From NCBI RefSeq assembly GCF_006783905.1, contig NZ_VFPE01000002.1:496001-560000 (forward strand): a DNA stretch of 64,000 bases. Reading direction: 5' to 3'. This DNA is from Microbacterium kyungheense (GTDB lineage Bacteria > Actinomycetota > Actinomycetes > Actinomycetales > Microbacteriaceae). Below the pieces are notes generated by a model. That model ran no database searches. It saw only the letters and a list, made by a program, of their open reading frames with translations, and was not told the DNA's origin. Below, in pieces: positions 8,412 to 18,499 of the stretch. Made by a program: the position numbers and the translations under genes. Each line of letters opens with the position of its first letter. The stretch's first letter is position 1.

Positions 8412-9504
8412 GGAAACCGAAGTGACCGACCCGCGCACCGCCGTCGACGAGCCTGGTGTTGAAGAGCCGCAGACGCTGTCGGACCGCACCATCGATCCCG
8501 CGATCATCGCGCCGGGCGCCATCATGACGCCGCCCGCGACCGTCGACATCGTCACGGCCCGCGACGAAGCACGGGCCGCGCGCCGCGGCATCCGTCAGCT
8601 GATGCCGCGCATGTCGCTCAAGCTCGCGGTCGGCCTGGTGATCGTCGTCGGCATCGTGCTCTTCGCGATCATCGCGCCGATCTTCGCGCAGGACCCCCGC
8701 GACTCCGACAACCCCGCTCTGCAGCCACCCAGCCCGGAGCACATCCTCGGCACGACCAAGCTCGGCTACGACGTCTTCGCCCAGTTGGCCACAGGTGCGC
8801 AGGGATCACTCATGGTCGGGTTCATCGCCGGCCTCATCGCCCTCGTGCTGTCGCTGATCTTCGGCATCGTCGCCGGATACAAGGGCGGCTGGTGGGACGA
8901 GATCCTGTCGCTGTTCACGAACATCATGCTGGTGATCCCCGGCCTGCCCCTCGTCATGGTGATCTCCAGCTACATGCCCGTGCGCAGCTGGCTCTTCATC
9001 GCCCTCGTCCTCGGCATCACCGGGTGGGCGGGCTCCGCGGTCGTGCTGCGGGCGCAGTCACGCTCCCTGCGCTCGCGCGACTACGTGGCCGCGAGTCGCG
9101 TCGCAGGGGAGAAGACCGGCCGCATCATCGCCGTCGAGATCCTCCCCAACCTGCTGCCGCTGCTGACCGCGCAGTTCCTCTTCGCCATCATCTTCGCCAT
9201 CCTCGGCGAGGCGGGCCTGTCGTACCTGGGACTCGGGCCGACCGGCTCGATCACGTGGGGCACGATGCTCAACGACGCGCAGAGCGGGCAGGCGCTGGGA
9301 ACCGGGGCGTGGTGGTGGTTCGTCCCTCCGGGCATCATGATCGCGCTCCTGGGCGCCGGACTGTCGCTCATCAACTTCTCGATCGACGAGATCATCAACC
9401 CGAAGCTGCGACTGGCACCGCAGAACGCCCGCCGGGTGCGCCAGGCCAGGCGCGCGGGCCGCGGCGTCGAGGCCGCCCACACCCCGAACGGAGCAGAGGC
9501 ATGA
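8404..9504 (+). CDS. ABC transporter permease, DppC/OppC type
   Basis: 366-residue partner permease. A hydrophilic N-terminal tail of about 70 residues precedes the first TM helix (LAVGLVIVVGIVLFAIIAPIFA). HILGTTKLGYDVFAQLATGAQ matches the OppC signature (usually GTDxxGRDVxSR). The EAA loop reads ASRVAGEKTGRIIAVEILPN. Five or six TM helices in all. Starts inside the stop of the upstream permease and ends in an ATGA overlap with the first ATPase gene. Confidence 0.93.
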   Translation: MSEETEVTDPRTAVDEPGVEEPQTLSDRTIDPAIIAPGAIMTPPATVDIVTARDEARAARRGIRQLMPRMSLKLAVGLVIVVGIVLFAIIAPIFAQDPRDSDNPALQPPSPEHILGTTKLGYDVFAQLATGAQGSLMVGFIAGLIALVLSLIFGIVAGYKGGWWDEILSLFTNIMLVIPGLPLVMVISSYMPVRSWLFIALVLGITGWAGSAVVLRAQSRSLRSRDYVAASRVAGEKTGRIIAVEILPNLLPLLTAQFLFAIIFAILGEAGLSYLGLGPTGSITWGTMLNDAQSGQALGTGAWWWFVPPGIMIALLGAGLSLINFSIDEIINPKLRLAPQNARRVRQARRAGRGVEAAHTPNGAEA

Positions 9505-10391
9505 CGGGCGAGGCCGTTCTGACGGCGACCAATGTGTCGATCGAGTACGAGGTCGATCCGCCGGTGAAGGCGGTGCGCAACGTGTCGCTCACGCTGAACC
9601 GCGGCGAGATCCTGGGTCTCGCGGGGGAGTCGGGATGCGGCAAGACGACGCTGGCCTACGGCATGAACCGGCTGCTCAAGCCGCCGGCCCTCATGACCGC
9701 GGGCGAGGTGGTGTTCCACGACCGCTCGGGCGAGGACATCGACGTCGTGGCGCTCGCCGACGAAGAGCTGCGCCGCTTCCGCTGGGACAAGGTGTCGATG
9801 GTCTTCCAGGGCGCCATGAACTCGCTGAACCCGGTGATCAACATCCGGGCGCAGCTGTTCGACGTGTTCACGACGCACCGGCCGGAGATGTCGAAGCGGC
9901 AGAAGCAGCAGCGCAGCGAGGAGCTCCTGGAGCTCGTCGGTGTCGACCCGCAGCGGCTGTCGAGCTTCCCCCACGAACTGTCGGGCGGCATGCGTCAGCG
10001 CGTCATGATCGCGATGGCGCTCGCCCTGGACCCGCAGGTCATGATCATGGACGAGCCGACGACGGCGCTGGACGTCGTCGTGCAGCGCGGAATCATCCGC
10101 GAGATCATGCGCCTGCGCGAGAAGCTCGGGTTCGCCGTGATCTTCATCACGCACGACCTGCCGATGCTGATCGAGATCAGCGACCGCATCGCGGTGATGC
10201 TGCAGGGCGAGATCGTCGAGCTCGGCACCGCCACCGACGTCTACCGCCGTCCGCAGCACGAGTACACCAAGAAGCTGCTGTCGAGCTTCCCGAGCCTGCG
10301 CGGCGAGCGGGGCGACTTCGTGCGGACCGGCACGCAGTCCGTCGCGTCCACGCTGGGCGCGCGGGGCACCCTCGAAGGAGGCGCGGCATGA
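9501..10391 (+). CDS. ABC transporter ATP-binding protein, DppD/OppD type
   Basis: 296-residue nucleotide-binding subunit. Walker A GESGCGKTT, Q-loop VFQGAMNSLNPV, signature ELSGGMRQRV (Met at one signature position is common in DppD), Walker [13 protein letters not shown], switch His in ITHDLPM. The C-terminus has the short OppD-like extension (RRPQHEYTKKLLSSFPSL). Translationally coupled on both sides through 4-base overlaps. Should pair with the following ATPase to drive the channel. Confidence 0.94.
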   Translation: MTGEAVLTATNVSIEYEVDPPVKAVRNVSLTLNRGEILGLAGESGCGKTTLAYGMNRLLKPPALMTAGEVVFHDRSGEDIDVVALADEELRRFRWDKVSMVFQGAMNSLNPVINIRAQLFDVFTTHRPEMSKRQKQQRSEELLELVGVDPQRLSSFPHELSGGMRQRVMIAMALALDPQVMIMDEPTTALDVVVQRGIIREIMRLREKLGFAVIFITHDLPMLIEISDRIAVMLQGEIVELGTATDVYRRPQHEYTKKLLSSFPSLRGERGDFVRTGTQSVASTLGARGTLEGGAA

Positions 10392-11254
10392 CCGCCGAAC
10401 CCACCGCCACCGCTCCCGCGTCGCGCACGCTGGAGGCCCGCAATCTCGTGAAGGACTTCCGGCTGCGCAACGGCCTGAAGGTCTCGACCCTGCACGCGGT
10501 GAAGGATGTGTCGTTCACCCTCGAGGCGGGGCGCACGATCGCGCTCGTCGGCGAGTCCGGATCGGGCAAGTCCACGATCGCGAGGATGCTCGCACGCTTG
10601 GAGACCCCGACGAGCGGACAGATCCTGCTCGACGGCAAGGCGACGGGCGGAGGACGCTCGGTCGCGGCCTACCGCGGCGATGTGCAGATGGTGTTCCAGG
10701 ATCCGTTCGCGTCGCTGAACCCGTTCCACTCGATCGCCCATCACCTGGAGCGCCCGCTCAAGATCCACAACCCCGGGATCAGCCGGACCGAGCTGCGCCG
10801 CCGCGTGCTCGAGCTACTCGACCGGGTGCGGCTGGTCCCGAGCGACCGGATGGCCGAACGGCGTCCTCACGAGCTCTCGGGCGGGCAGCGGCAGCGCGTC
10901 GCGATCGCCCGCGCGCTCGCGCCGGGCGCACAGTTCATCATCGCCGACGAGCCGGTGTCGATGCTCGACGTGTCGATCCGGCTCGGGGTGCTGAATCTGC
11001 TCGCGCAGCTGCAGCGCGAGGACCATCTGGGTGTGCTGTACATCACGCACGACCTGGCGACGGCGCGTCACTTCTCCGACGAGATCCTCGTCATGTACCA
11101 CGGCGACATCGTGGAGCGCGGCCCCGCCGATCACGTCATCCTCGACCCGCAGCACGAGTACACGCGCACGCTGCTGGGCGCGGCACCCGACCCCGAGAAT
11201 CAGGGGATGCTGCGAGACCAGGTCCGCAGGGAGCTCGCGGCGCAGCAGCCCTGA
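10388..11254 (+). CDS. ABC transporter ATP-binding protein, DppF/OppF type
   Basis: 288-residue second ATPase of the first importer. Walker [11 protein letters not shown]-loop VFQDPFASLNPFH, signature [17 protein letters not shown], Walker B FIIADEPVSMLD, switch His ITHDLAT. DPQHEYTRTLLGAAPDP is the oligopeptide-family C-terminal motif. It closes the operon. A possible promoter for the next gene follows immediately (TAGCCT at 11290-11295). Confidence 0.94.
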   Translation: MTAEPTATAPASRTLEARNLVKDFRLRNGLKVSTLHAVKDVSFTLEAGRTIALVGESGSGKSTIARMLARLETPTSGQILLDGKATGGGRSVAAYRGDVQMVFQDPFASLNPFHSIAHHLERPLKIHNPGISRTELRRRVLELLDRVRLVPSDRMAERRPHELSGGQRQRVAIARALAPGAQFIIADEPVSMLDVSIRLGVLNLLAQLQREDHLGVLYITHDLATARHFSDEILVMYHGDIVERGPADHVILDPQHEYTRTLLGAAPDPENQGMLRDQVRRELAAQQP

Positions 11255-11327
11255 CCGGCGGGTCGCGGTCGTCTCCCAGGCTCTCTGCGTAGCCTGTCGG
11301 GACGGTTCGGCACGCGAAGGGATGGGC

Positions 11328-12500
11328 ATGATCGTCGTCGACGTGCTGGTCGTCCTGATCCTGGTCGGAGCCTTGGCCGGCGGCATGCATCGCGGGTTCT
11401 TCGCGAGCATCGGCGCGCTCGCGGGGCTCGCCGCGGGGGCGGTGGCGGCGTTCTGGCTGACGCCGCTGGTGGGCACGTGGGTGCCATCGCCGATCTGGCG
11501 CGGCCCCGCGCTGCTGGTGACGGCCATCGGCCTCGTCGCGCTCGGCGCTGCCGCAGGCGCCGCCCTGGGCGCCGTGCTGCGGTCCGGCGCGGACCGGCTC
11601 AAGCTCGGCGGCGTGGAGCGCGCGCTGGGCGGCGTCGCCTCGGTGGTCGCGGCCGGCCTCGCGCTCGCGCTGGTCGCACCGGCGATCGCGGTCGCCGGCA
11701 TCCCGGTGGTGTCGTCGGCCGTCGCGTCGTCCAACGTGCTGCGCGGCATCGAGGCGGCCACGCCCGACCCCGTCGCCGCCGCCCTGGCCGAGCTGCGCGG
11801 CGCCGTGCTCGACGACGGGCTCCCGGGCCTGGGCACGCTCCTCGGACCCGGCACGGTCGATCCCGCGCCGCCCGTCGCGCTGGACGATCCCGCGCTGCAG
11901 ACGGCGGCGGCATCGGTCGCCCGCGTCTCGGGCAACGCCTACGCGTGCGGACGCGGTTCCAGCGGCACCGGCTTCGTGATCGCCGACGACCGCGTCGTCA
12001 CGAACGCCCACGTGGTCGCGGGGGTCGACACGCCGATCGTCGAACTGCCGGGCGTCCCCGCGCGTGAGGGTCGCGTCGTGTACTTCGATCCGACCGACGA
12101 CCTCGCGGTGATCGCCGTGGACGACCTGGAGGCCCGCCCGCTGCCGTTCTCGACGACGCTGCAGGCGGGCGCCGCCGCGGTCGTCCAGGGCTATCCCTAC
12201 GGCGGCCCGTTCACGATGGTTTCGGCCGGCGTGCGCTCGGTCGGCACCGCGACCGTGCCCGACGTGTACGAGTCGTCCTGGAGCCCTCGCGAGATCTATG
12301 CGCTCGACGCCGAGGTGCGGCCGGGCAACTCGGGCGGCCCGCTGCTGACGGCCGACGGGTCCGTCGCCGGGGTCGTGTTCGCGCGCGCAGAGGACGACCC
12401 CCAGCTCGGCTACGCGATGACGATGGCCGAGCTCACCCCGGTGGCCGCGCAGGCGCCCCAGCTCACCGACCGCGTGTCGTCCGGGCGCTGCACGGACTGA
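11328..12500 (+). CDS. membrane-bound CvpA-type serine protease (MarP-like)
   Basis: 390 residues. The N-terminal part (about 1-140) is a CvpA-like domain with about four TM helices (IVVDVLVVLILVGALAGGMH begins it). The extracytoplasmic trypsin-like domain has the catalytic triad His in VVTNAHVVAG, Asp in PTDDLAVIAVD and Ser in VRPGNSGGPLL. This arrangement matches mycobacterial MarP (Rv3671c family), linked to acid and oxidative stress resistance through the cell envelope. I chose 11328 over an ATG six bases upstream because GAAGGG touches the earlier ATG. The gene stands alone between the importer and the gcv operon. Confidence 0.9.
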   Translation: MIVVDVLVVLILVGALAGGMHRGFFASIGALAGLAAGAVAAFWLTPLVGTWVPSPIWRGPALLVTAIGLVALGAAAGAALGAVLRSGADRLKLGGVERALGGVASVVAAGLALALVAPAIAVAGIPVVSSAVASSNVLRGIEAATPDPVAAALAELRGAVLDDGLPGLGTLLGPGTVDPAPPVALDDPALQTAAASVARVSGNAYACGRGSSGTGFVIADDRVVTNAHVVAGVDTPIVELPGVPAREGRVVYFDPTDDLAVIAVDDLEARPLPFSTTLQAGAAAVVQGYPYGGPFTMVSAGVRSVGTATVPDVYESSWSPREIYALDAEVRPGNSGGPLLTADGSVAGVVFARAEDDPQLGYAMTMAELTPVAAQAPQLTDRVSSGRCTD

Positions 12501-12531
12501 CGTCGCTGCGTCGATCAGCCGCCTCGCCCGG

Positions 12532-12537
12532 TATGCT
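12532..12537 (+). promoter_or_regulatory. -10 box for the gcv riboswitch transcript
   Basis: TATGCT, about 35 bases before the first aptamer. No convincing -35 was seen at the expected distance. Confidence 0.45.
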
Positions 12538-12569
12538 GGCTCCGCAAGTCAACATACGGCCCCTCACCC

Positions 12570-12762
12570 GGGCGGGAGAGCCTCGGCAGCGCGATCGTCG
12601 AGCACCGAAGGAGCAAGCCTCCCCGCCAATCTCTCAGGTACGCGTACCGTTCGGGCAGGCCGACTCTGAAAAGCGATCCGCGCACCGTGGATCCGCCGAC
12701 GGTGAAAGTCCGCACCCCTCGGGGGCGGGCGAAGCTCTCAGGCCTATGACAGAGGGGGAGTT
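12570..12762 (+). ncRNA. tandem glycine riboswitch
   Basis: Two glycine aptamers in series lead the gcvT transcript. First (about 12572-12642): GGCGGGAGAG, ACCGAAGGAGCAAGCC, then ATCTCTCAGGTAC. Second (about 12661-12753): ACTCTGAAAAGCG, CCGACGGTGAAAGTCC, then GAAGCTCTCAGGC. The conserved blocks and the short linker between the units match the known gcvT-motif architecture. Family knowledge: glycine binding usually turns the glycine cleavage genes on. A palindrome CAGGCGCCTG (12777-12786) and a GGGAG ribosome site before gcvT could form the expression platform; that is inference. Confidence 0.92.
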
Positions 12763-12809
12763 CTACAGGCGTCGACAGGCGCCTGCCCGCCCACGACCGG
12801 GAGAACTCG

Positions 12810-13922
12810 ATGACAGACCTTCGCACCACCGCCCTGCACGACCGCCATGAGGCGCTCGGCGCCTCGTTCACCGATTTCGGCGGCTGGCTCATGCCGGTGC
12901 GCTACACCTCCGACCTCGCCGAGCACCACGCGGTGCGCACGGCGGCGGGGCTGTTCGACATCTCGCACATGGCCGAGTTCGAGGTCACCGGCGCGGATGC
13001 CGGCACGTTCCTGGACTTCGCGCTGGCGGGTGCGATCTCGCCGATGCGCATCGGCAAGGCCAAATACTCGCTGGTGCTCGCCGAGTCCGGCGGCATCGTC
13101 GACGACGTCATCGTCTACCGGCGCGCGGACGACCGCTTCCTCGTGATCGCGAACGCCGGGAACCGGGATGCCGTCGCCGCCGCGTTCGCGGATCGCGTCG
13201 AGGGCTTCGGCGCCGAGGTCGTCGACAGCACCGATGAGTTCTCGCTGATCGCCGTGCAGGGGCCGGTCGCGCGTGCCGTCGTCGAGGCGGTCCCCGGCAT
13301 CGCCGAAGTGCAGCCCCCGTTCGCCGACCTCGGCTACTACGCGTGGTCGGACGGCACCTTCGAGGGCGCCCCGCTGTTCATCGCCCGCACCGGCTACACC
13401 GGCGAGGACGGGTTCGAGCTGCTCGTGCGCAACGACTCCGCACCGGCGCTGTGGGATGCGCTGCTGGCCGCCGGCGCGCCGCTCGGCCTCGTTCCCGCCG
13501 GCCTCGCCGCCCGCGACACGCTGCGACTGGAGGCGGGCATGCCGCTGTACGGCCACGAGCTGTCGCTCGACATCGTGCCCGCTCAGGCCGGCCTCGGCCG
13601 CGTCGTGGCCGTCGACAAGCCTGACTTCGTGGGCAAGACCGCGCTCGCCGCCGTCGTCGCTCCCGACGCCCCGGTCCTCGTCGGGCTCGCCGCCGAGGGA
13701 AGGCGGGCCGGGCGCGCCGGCTACGCCGTGGTGGACGGCGACGGTGCGGCCGTCGGCGAGATCACCAGCGGCGCCCTGAGCCCGACGCTGGGGCATCCCA
13801 TCGCCCTGGCCTTCGTGTCGCCGGCCGTGAGCACCGCCGACACACCCCTGTTCATCGATGTGCGCGGCACCCGCGTGCCCGCCACCGTCACCGCTCTCCC
13901 GTTCTATCAGCGCGCCCGCTGA
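12810..13922 (+). CDS. gcvT: aminomethyltransferase, glycine cleavage T protein
   Basis: 370 residues, the usual length. Moves the methylene group from the aminomethyl-lipoyl H protein to tetrahydrofolate, releasing ammonia. Begins with the substrate-folding motif [10 protein letters not shown], followed by [24 protein letters not shown] (folate pocket) and the [15 protein letters not shown] signature; ends with the GcvT C-terminal barrel ([14 protein letters not shown]). Start ATG preceded by GGGAG. First gene behind the glycine riboswitch; gcvH follows after 28 bases. Confidence 0.97.
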   Translation: MTDLRTTALHDRHEALGASFTDFGGWLMPVRYTSDLAEHHAVRTAAGLFDISHMAEFEVTGADAGTFLDFALAGAISPMRIGKAKYSLVLAESGGIVDDVIVYRRADDRFLVIANAGNRDAVAAAFADRVEGFGAEVVDSTDEFSLIAVQGPVARAVVEAVPGIAEVQPPFADLGYYAWSDGTFEGAPLFIARTGYTGEDGFELLVRNDSAPALWDALLAAGAPLGLVPAGLAARDTLRLEAGMPLYGHELSLDIVPAQAGLGRVVAVDKPDFVGKTALAAVVAPDAPVLVGLAAEGRRAGRAGYAVVDGDGAAVGEITSGALSPTLGHPIALAFVSPAVSTADTPLFIDVRGTRVPATVTALPFYQRAR

Positions 13923-13950
13923 GCCACCGACCCGCACACCGGAGGAACCC

Positions 13951-14334
13951 ATGACCGACCTGACCGCCCTCAAGTACACCGCCGAGCACGAGTGGGTCGC
14001 CCTGGACGGCGACACCGCGACCGTCGGCATCACCGAGTACGCCGCCGACAAGCTCGGCGACGTCGTGTTCGTCGAACTGCCGGCCGTCGGCAGCGCTGTG
14101 ACGGCGGCCACCGTCGTGGGCGAGATCGAGTCGACCAAGTCGGTCGGCGAGCTCTACGCCCCGCTCACCGGCGAGGTCGTCGCCGTCAACGACGCCGTCG
14201 TCGACGACCCCTCGCTCGTGAACGCCGACCCGTTCGGCGCGGGGTGGCTCGTCAAGATCACGGTGGACCCGGCCGCGGTCGAGGGACTCCTCGACCGCGA
14301 CGCCTACGTCTCGCTCACGGGCGGCGCCGAATGA
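13951..14334 (+). CDS. gcvH: glycine cleavage H protein (lipoyl carrier)
   Basis: 127 residues. Carries the lipoyl arm that shuttles aminomethyl groups between GcvP, GcvT and the L protein. The lipoylated lysine is in [16 protein letters not shown]. Also typical are [13 protein letters not shown] near the start and [13 protein letters not shown] near the end. GGAGGAA lies 5-10 bases before the ATG. The stop overlaps the gcvP start as ATGA. No lipoylation gene or L protein is in the cluster, so these must be encoded elsewhere. Confidence 0.97.
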   Translation: MTDLTALKYTAEHEWVALDGDTATVGITEYAADKLGDVVFVELPAVGSAVTAATVVGEIESTKSVGELYAPLTGEVVAVNDAVVDDPSLVNADPFGAGWLVKITVDPAAVEGLLDRDAYVSLTGGAE

Positions 14335-17222
14335 CGGGCCTGTTCGCCGACCGTCACATCGGGACGGATGCCGCCGCCCAGCGCACGATGCTCGACGCGC
14401 TCGGATACGACAACGTCGACGCCCTCGTCGAGGCGGCGGTGCCGGCATCCATCCACGCGAAGCCGCGCACCACCAGCGACATCCCGCCGGCGGCGACCGA
14501 GGCCGAGGCCCTTGCCGAGCTGCGGGCACTGGCGGCCCAGAACCGCACCGCGCGCCCCATGATCGGCCTCGGCTACGCCGACACGTTCACGCCGTCGGTG
14601 ATCGCCCGCAACGTACTCGAGAACCCGTCCTGGTACACCGCGTACACGCCGTACCAGCCCGAGATCTCGCAGGGGCGCCTGGAGGCGCTCATCAACTTCC
14701 AGACGATGGTCACCGATCTCACCGGGCTCGCCACCGCCAACGCGTCGATGCTCGACGAGGCGACCGCGGTCGTCGAGGGCATGCTGGTCGCCCGCCGCGG
14801 CTCGAAGTCGACCTCGAACGTCTTCGTCGTCGACGCGGACGCGCTGCCGCAGACCCGCGCGCTGCTCGCCCACCGGGCGGCCGCCGTCGGCATCGAGCTC
14901 GTGGTGCTGGACCTCGCGAACGGCGCGACGCTGCCCGACGAGCACTTCGGCGTGCTGGTGCAGTACCCGGGCGCCTCGGGGCGCGTGTGGGATCCCTCGG
15001 GAGTCGTGGATGCCGCACACCTCGCCGGCGCGCTGGTCGTGGTCGCGGCCGACATCCTGGCCCTCACTCTGCTGCGCTCGCCCGGCTCGCTGGGCGCCGA
15101 CGTCGCCGTGGGCACCACGCAGCGGTTCGGCGTGCCGCTGGGCTTCGGTGGTCCTCACGCGGGCTACATGGCCGTGCGCCAGGGGCTCGAGCGCCAGCTG
15201 CCCGGGCGTCTGGTCGGCGTCTCGCAGGACGCGGCCGGCCACCCCGCCTACCGCCTCGCGCTGCAGACCCGCGAGCAGCACATCCGGCGCGAGAAGGCCA
15301 CGTCGAACATCTGCACGTCGCAGGTTCTGCTCGCGGTGATGGCGTCGATGTATGCGGTGTACCACGGACCCGACGGGCTGCGCGCGATCGCGACCGACGT
15401 CGCGAAGAAGGCCGAGGCCCTTGCCGGGCGCCTGCGGGAGTACGGGCTGTCGCTGCGTGCGGACGCGTTCTTCGACACGATCCGCGTCGCCACCCCCGGG
15501 CCGTCGCGCCGCGTGATCGAGCGCGCCCGCGAGCGCGGCTATCAGCTGGCCTGGGTCGACGACGCGACGGTCGGTGTGTCGGTCGACGAGACCACGACCG
15601 CCGACGACCTCGCCGCCGTCGCCTGGGCGTTCGGGGTTCCCGAGGGCGAGTTCGCCGGTGCTGGTTCGCAGGGCGAGCGCTCGTTGCCCTTCGTGGATGC
15701 CGCACCCCTCGCCGCGGTGCCGGTCGAGCTGCACCGCATGGAGGAGTTCCTCACGCACCCGGTGTTCACCTCGCACCGGTCCGAGACGGCGATGATGCGC
15801 TATCTCAAGCAGCTGTCGGACCGGGACTACGCGCTGGACCGGGGCATGATCCCGCTGGGCTCGTGCACCATGAAGCTCAACGCGGCGACCGAGATGGCGG
15901 CGGTGTCGTGGCCGGAGTTCTCGCGCGTGCACCCGTTCGCGCCCGAGGAGGATGTGCACGGCTACCTCGCCATGATCGAGCAGCTCGAGGTGTGGCTCGC
16001 CGAGGTGACCGGGTACGACGCGGTGTCGCTGCAGCCGAACGCCGGGTCGCAGGGCGAGCTCGCCGGTCTCATGGCGATCCGGGGCTACCACCGCGCAAAC
16101 GGTGATCTCGGCCGCACCGTGTGCCTCATCCCGTCGTCGGCCCACGGCACCAACGCCGCGTCCGCCGTGCTCGCGGGCATGCGTGTCGTCGTGGTCGCGT
16201 GCGACGACGCCGGCAACGTCGACCTCGACGACCTGCGCGCCAAGATCGCCACGCACGCTGACGAGCTCGCGGCGCTCATGATCACGTACCCGTCGACGCA
16301 CGGCGTGTACGAGCACGACGTGCTCGACATCACGCAGGCCGTGCACGACGCCGGCGGGCAGGTGTACGTCGACGGTGCGAACCTCAACGCGCTCCTCGGC
16401 TACGCGCGCTTCGGCGACCTGGGCGGCGACGTCTCGCACCTCAACCTGCACAAGACGTTCGCGATCCCGCACGGCGGCGGCGGACCGGGCGTCGGCCCGG
16501 TGGCGGCGAAGGCGCACCTTGCGCCGTACCTGCCGAGTCACCCGCTGTCGCAGCGGCGCGACCACCCGGGCGGCGTCTTCGACGGCGGACCGATCTCGGC
16601 CGCACCGCACGGGTCGGCGAGCATCCTGCCCATCTCGTGGGCGTACGTGCGCATGATGGGGACCGACGGGCTGCGCAGCGCCACGGCTGCCGCCGTGCTC
16701 GCGGCGAACTACATCGCGTTCCGCCTGCGCGAGCACTACCCGGTGCTGTACGCGGGCGAGGCGGGCCTCGTCGCGCACGAGTGCATCCTCGACCTGCGCC
16801 CCCTGAAAGAAGCGACCGGTGTGAGCGTGGACGACGTGGCCAAGCGCCTCATCGACTACGGCTTCCACGCCCCGACGATGTCGTTCCCCGTCGCGGGCAC
16901 CCTCATGGTCGAGCCCACCGAGTCCGAGGACCTGGGCGAGATCGAGCGCTTCATCGAGGCGATGATCGCGATCAAGGCCGAGGCCGACCGCGTCGCCGCG
17001 GGGGCGTGGCCCGCCGATGACAACCCCCTCGTGAACGCCCCTCACACGGCCGAATCCGTGGTCGCGGGGGAGTGGACCCACCCGTACCCGCGCGAGACCG
17101 CGGTGTACCCCGTGCACGCCCTCGTGCGTACCAAGTACTGGCCGCCGGTGCGCCGCATCGACCAGGCGTACGGCGACCGGAACCTCGTGTGCGCGTGCCC
17201 GCCCATCGAGGCCTTCGCCTGA
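14331..17222 (+). CDS. gcvP: glycine dehydrogenase (decarboxylating), P protein
   Basis: 963 residues, the single-chain form with both halves fused. PLP enzyme that decarboxylates glycine and loads the aminomethyl group onto GcvH. N-terminal half: [21 protein letters not shown] and [21 protein letters not shown]-terminal half: the PLP lysine in [31 protein letters not shown], and [20 protein letters not shown]. Ends [12 protein letters not shown]. Closes the riboswitch-controlled operon. A strong hairpin follows 13 bases after the stop. Confidence 0.98.
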   Translation: MTGLFADRHIGTDAAAQRTMLDALGYDNVDALVEAAVPASIHAKPRTTSDIPPAATEAEALAELRALAAQNRTARPMIGLGYADTFTPSVIARNVLENPSWYTAYTPYQPEISQGRLEALINFQTMVTDLTGLATANASMLDEATAVVEGMLVARRGSKSTSNVFVVDADALPQTRALLAHRAAAVGIELVVLDLANGATLPDEHFGVLVQYPGASGRVWDPSGVVDAAHLAGALVVVAADILALTLLRSPGSLGADVAVGTTQRFGVPLGFGGPHAGYMAVRQGLERQLPGRLVGVSQDAAGHPAYRLALQTREQHIRREKATSNICTSQVLLAVMASMYAVYHGPDGLRAIATDVAKKAEALAGRLREYGLSLRADAFFDTIRVATPGPSRRVIERARERGYQLAWVDDATVGVSVDETTTADDLAAVAWAFGVPEGEFAGAGSQGERSLPFVDAAPLAAVPVELHRMEEFLTHPVFTSHRSETAMMRYLKQLSDRDYALDRGMIPLGSCTMKLNAATEMAAVSWPEFSRVHPFAPEEDVHGYLAMIEQLEVWLAEVTGYDAVSLQPNAGSQGELAGLMAIRGYHRANGDLGRTVCLIPSSAHGTNAASAVLAGMRVVVVACDDAGNVDLDDLRAKIATHADELAALMITYPSTHGVYEHDVLDITQAVHDAGGQVYVDGANLNALLGYARFGDLGGDVSHLNLHKTFAIPHGGGGPGVGPVAAKAHLAPYLPSHPLSQRRDHPGGVFDGGPISAAPHGSASILPISWAYVRMMGTDGLRSATAAAVLAANYIAFRLREHYPVLYAGEAGLVAHECILDLRPLKEATGVSVDDVAKRLIDYGFHAPTMSFPVAGTLMVEPTESEDLGEIERFIEAMIAIKAEADRVAAGAWPADDNPLVNAPHTAESVVAGEWTHPYPRETAVYPVHALVRTKYWPPVRRIDQAYGDRNLVCACPPIEAFA

Positions 17223-17234
17223 CGCGGTCCGGAC

Positions 17235-17270
17235 GACGGGATGCCGGTGCCCCCGGCATCCCGTCGGCTT
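17235..17270 (+). repeat. 36-bp hairpin repeat H, copy 1 (also the likely gcvP terminator)
   Basis: Inverted repeat with arms ACGGGATGCCGG and CCGGCATCCCGT around a short loop, followed by CGGCTT. Exactly the same 36 bases recur at 18593-18628. It can act as the gcv transcript terminator although no real T-run follows. With the P repeats it forms a mirror arrangement around the gene at 17402-18394. Confidence 0.8.
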
Positions 17271-17294
17271 CCGTCGTGTCTCAACCCTGGCCCG

Positions 17295-17361
17295 TGAGAC
17301 CGGACCGGGAGAACGAGACCGTGGGGTCACCCCGGGGTCTCGTCCGTGCAGTGCGGTCTCA
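17295..17361 (+). repeat. nested palindrome repeat P, copy 1
   Basis: Two nested stems. The outer pair is TGAGACCG (17295-17302) with CGGTCTCA (17354-17361). The inner pair is ACGAGACC (about 17313-17320) with GGTCTCGT (17336-17343). The inner loop carries GTGGGGTCACCCC. A related copy lies at 18500-18566 with both stems conserved. No gene overlaps it. Candidate repetitive extragenic palindrome or regulatory RNA structure. Confidence 0.7.
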
Positions 17362-17401
17362 GCGGCGGACGGCCACAGGTCACCGCGCCAACGGCAGGCG
17401 A

Positions 17402-18394
17402 TCACGCGGGCGGGGATGCCGGCAGTGGCGCTCGGCTCGCGAGCTGCCGGCGCATCGCCATCAGCGCGCCGACATTCTCCGGCGCAATCACGGGCAGTCC
17501 CATGCCCTGCAGCAGACTGCTCAGCGGCACGAAGGTCGTCGCGTCGGTCCATCCCCAGTGTGCGATCGCATCCAGGTGCTCGCGCAGCCGCGCGTCGCGA
17601 GCACGCTGCCTCCGCAGTGCAGAGACCGAGTCGCCGTAACGCCCGTCGAACTTGAGGTCGCCGTCCGACTCCCCTCCGAGCGCAGGGCGCTCCCACACGA
17701 AGTCGCCGCGGTCGACGTCACCACTAGCTGACTCGAACGACACCTGCAGCTCGGGCGCCGGAAAGCCCAGCCACTCGATGACCGCGCGGCTGACCGACTC
17801 GATCGACGACTCTGCCAGGGGCGTCGCTCGCCTGAGTGACCAGCGGGCGACGTCGCGGCCACGCCGACTCGAACGCTTTTCGTTCATCTCGGCCATCACG
17901 GCGCCCGAGAGCTCAGGATCGAGGCGCAGCATCGCGTCCGCGACAGCCAGCCCGATCGCCGGATGCCGTGAACGCGCCAGGTCGACCGCGGTCTCGGCGG
18001 GGGAGGTTACGGCGACTCCGCCGAGCAGGATCAGTCCGCGGTCGTCCCGTGTGGTGTGTGTCCGGATCCCGGACACCTGACCTGCTTCACCGGATGCCGG
18101 AGCGAGCACGTGTACGGTGCCCGGATCGCCGAACACCGGCCCGCCCAGCAAGGCCGCAGCGGACTCATGGGAGAAGAGCGCGTCGGGACGCGCCAACAGT
18201 GTGGCGTGCACGCGCGCGAGGTACCGGGTCCAGGGGGCGAGCGCATGCCAGGCCTCGAACGGCGCGTAGACGCCCCGCTGCACTTTGACGAGGTCGCCTC
18301 TCGCGACGGCACGTTCCGGATGCGGAACGTCGTCAGAGCGGAGGAGCATCACGGGTGATGGCCGGATCTGGAGCGGAAGCGTGAGCAGCGGCAT
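17402..18394 (-). CDS. AbiEi-antitoxin-like winged helix fused to a nuclease-like C-terminal domain (orphan)
   Basis: 330 residues. The N-terminal part (about 15-60, including PERAVARGDLVKVQRGVYAP) looks like the wHTH of the AbiEi antitoxin family, followed by an AbiEi-like body (ALFSHESAAALLGGPVFG; HVLAP; RDDRGLILLGGVAVTSPAETAVDLAR). The C-terminal part resembles DUF559/Vsr-like PD-(D/E)XK folds: E196/E199 in an LAESSIESV helix, D228/D231 in DVDRGDFVW, then E242, D244 and K248 in GGESDGDLKF. No AbiEii-like toxin lies next to it. Such orphans are common in actinobacteria and have no settled function. GGAGG directly touches the chosen ATG, so a later start (ATG at 18349) is possible. Flanked by the H and P repeats. 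Confidence 0.75.
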   Translation of the reverse strand: MPLLTLPLQIRPSPVMLLRSDDVPHPERAVARGDLVKVQRGVYAPFEAWHALAPWTRYLARVHATLLARPDALFSHESAAALLGGPVFGDPGTVHVLAPASGEAGQVSGIRTHTTRDDRGLILLGGVAVTSPAETAVDLARSRHPAIGLAVADAMLRLDPELSGAVMAEMNEKRSSRRGRDVARWSLRRATPLAESSIESVSRAVIEWLGFPAPELQVSFESASGDVDRGDFVWERPALGGESDGDLKFDGRYGDSVSALRRQRARDARLREHLDAIAHWGWTDATTFVPLSSLLQGMGLPVIAPENVGALMAMRRQLASRAPLPASPPA

Positions 18395-18499
18395 CCTCCG
18401 ACACTGACCGGTCGTCGCACGTCGTGGTCGGCATCCGGCGTTCTCTGTGGACAGCCGGGATCCCGCTGCGACTGTGGAGGAGCCTGCCGCACTCCTCGG

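Noticed and set aside
14304..17696. 1130-codon open frame on the minus strand across gcvP
   Set aside because: It is antisense to gcvP, rich in Arg/Val/Gly/His, and has no family motifs: a shadow of codon bias at high G+C.
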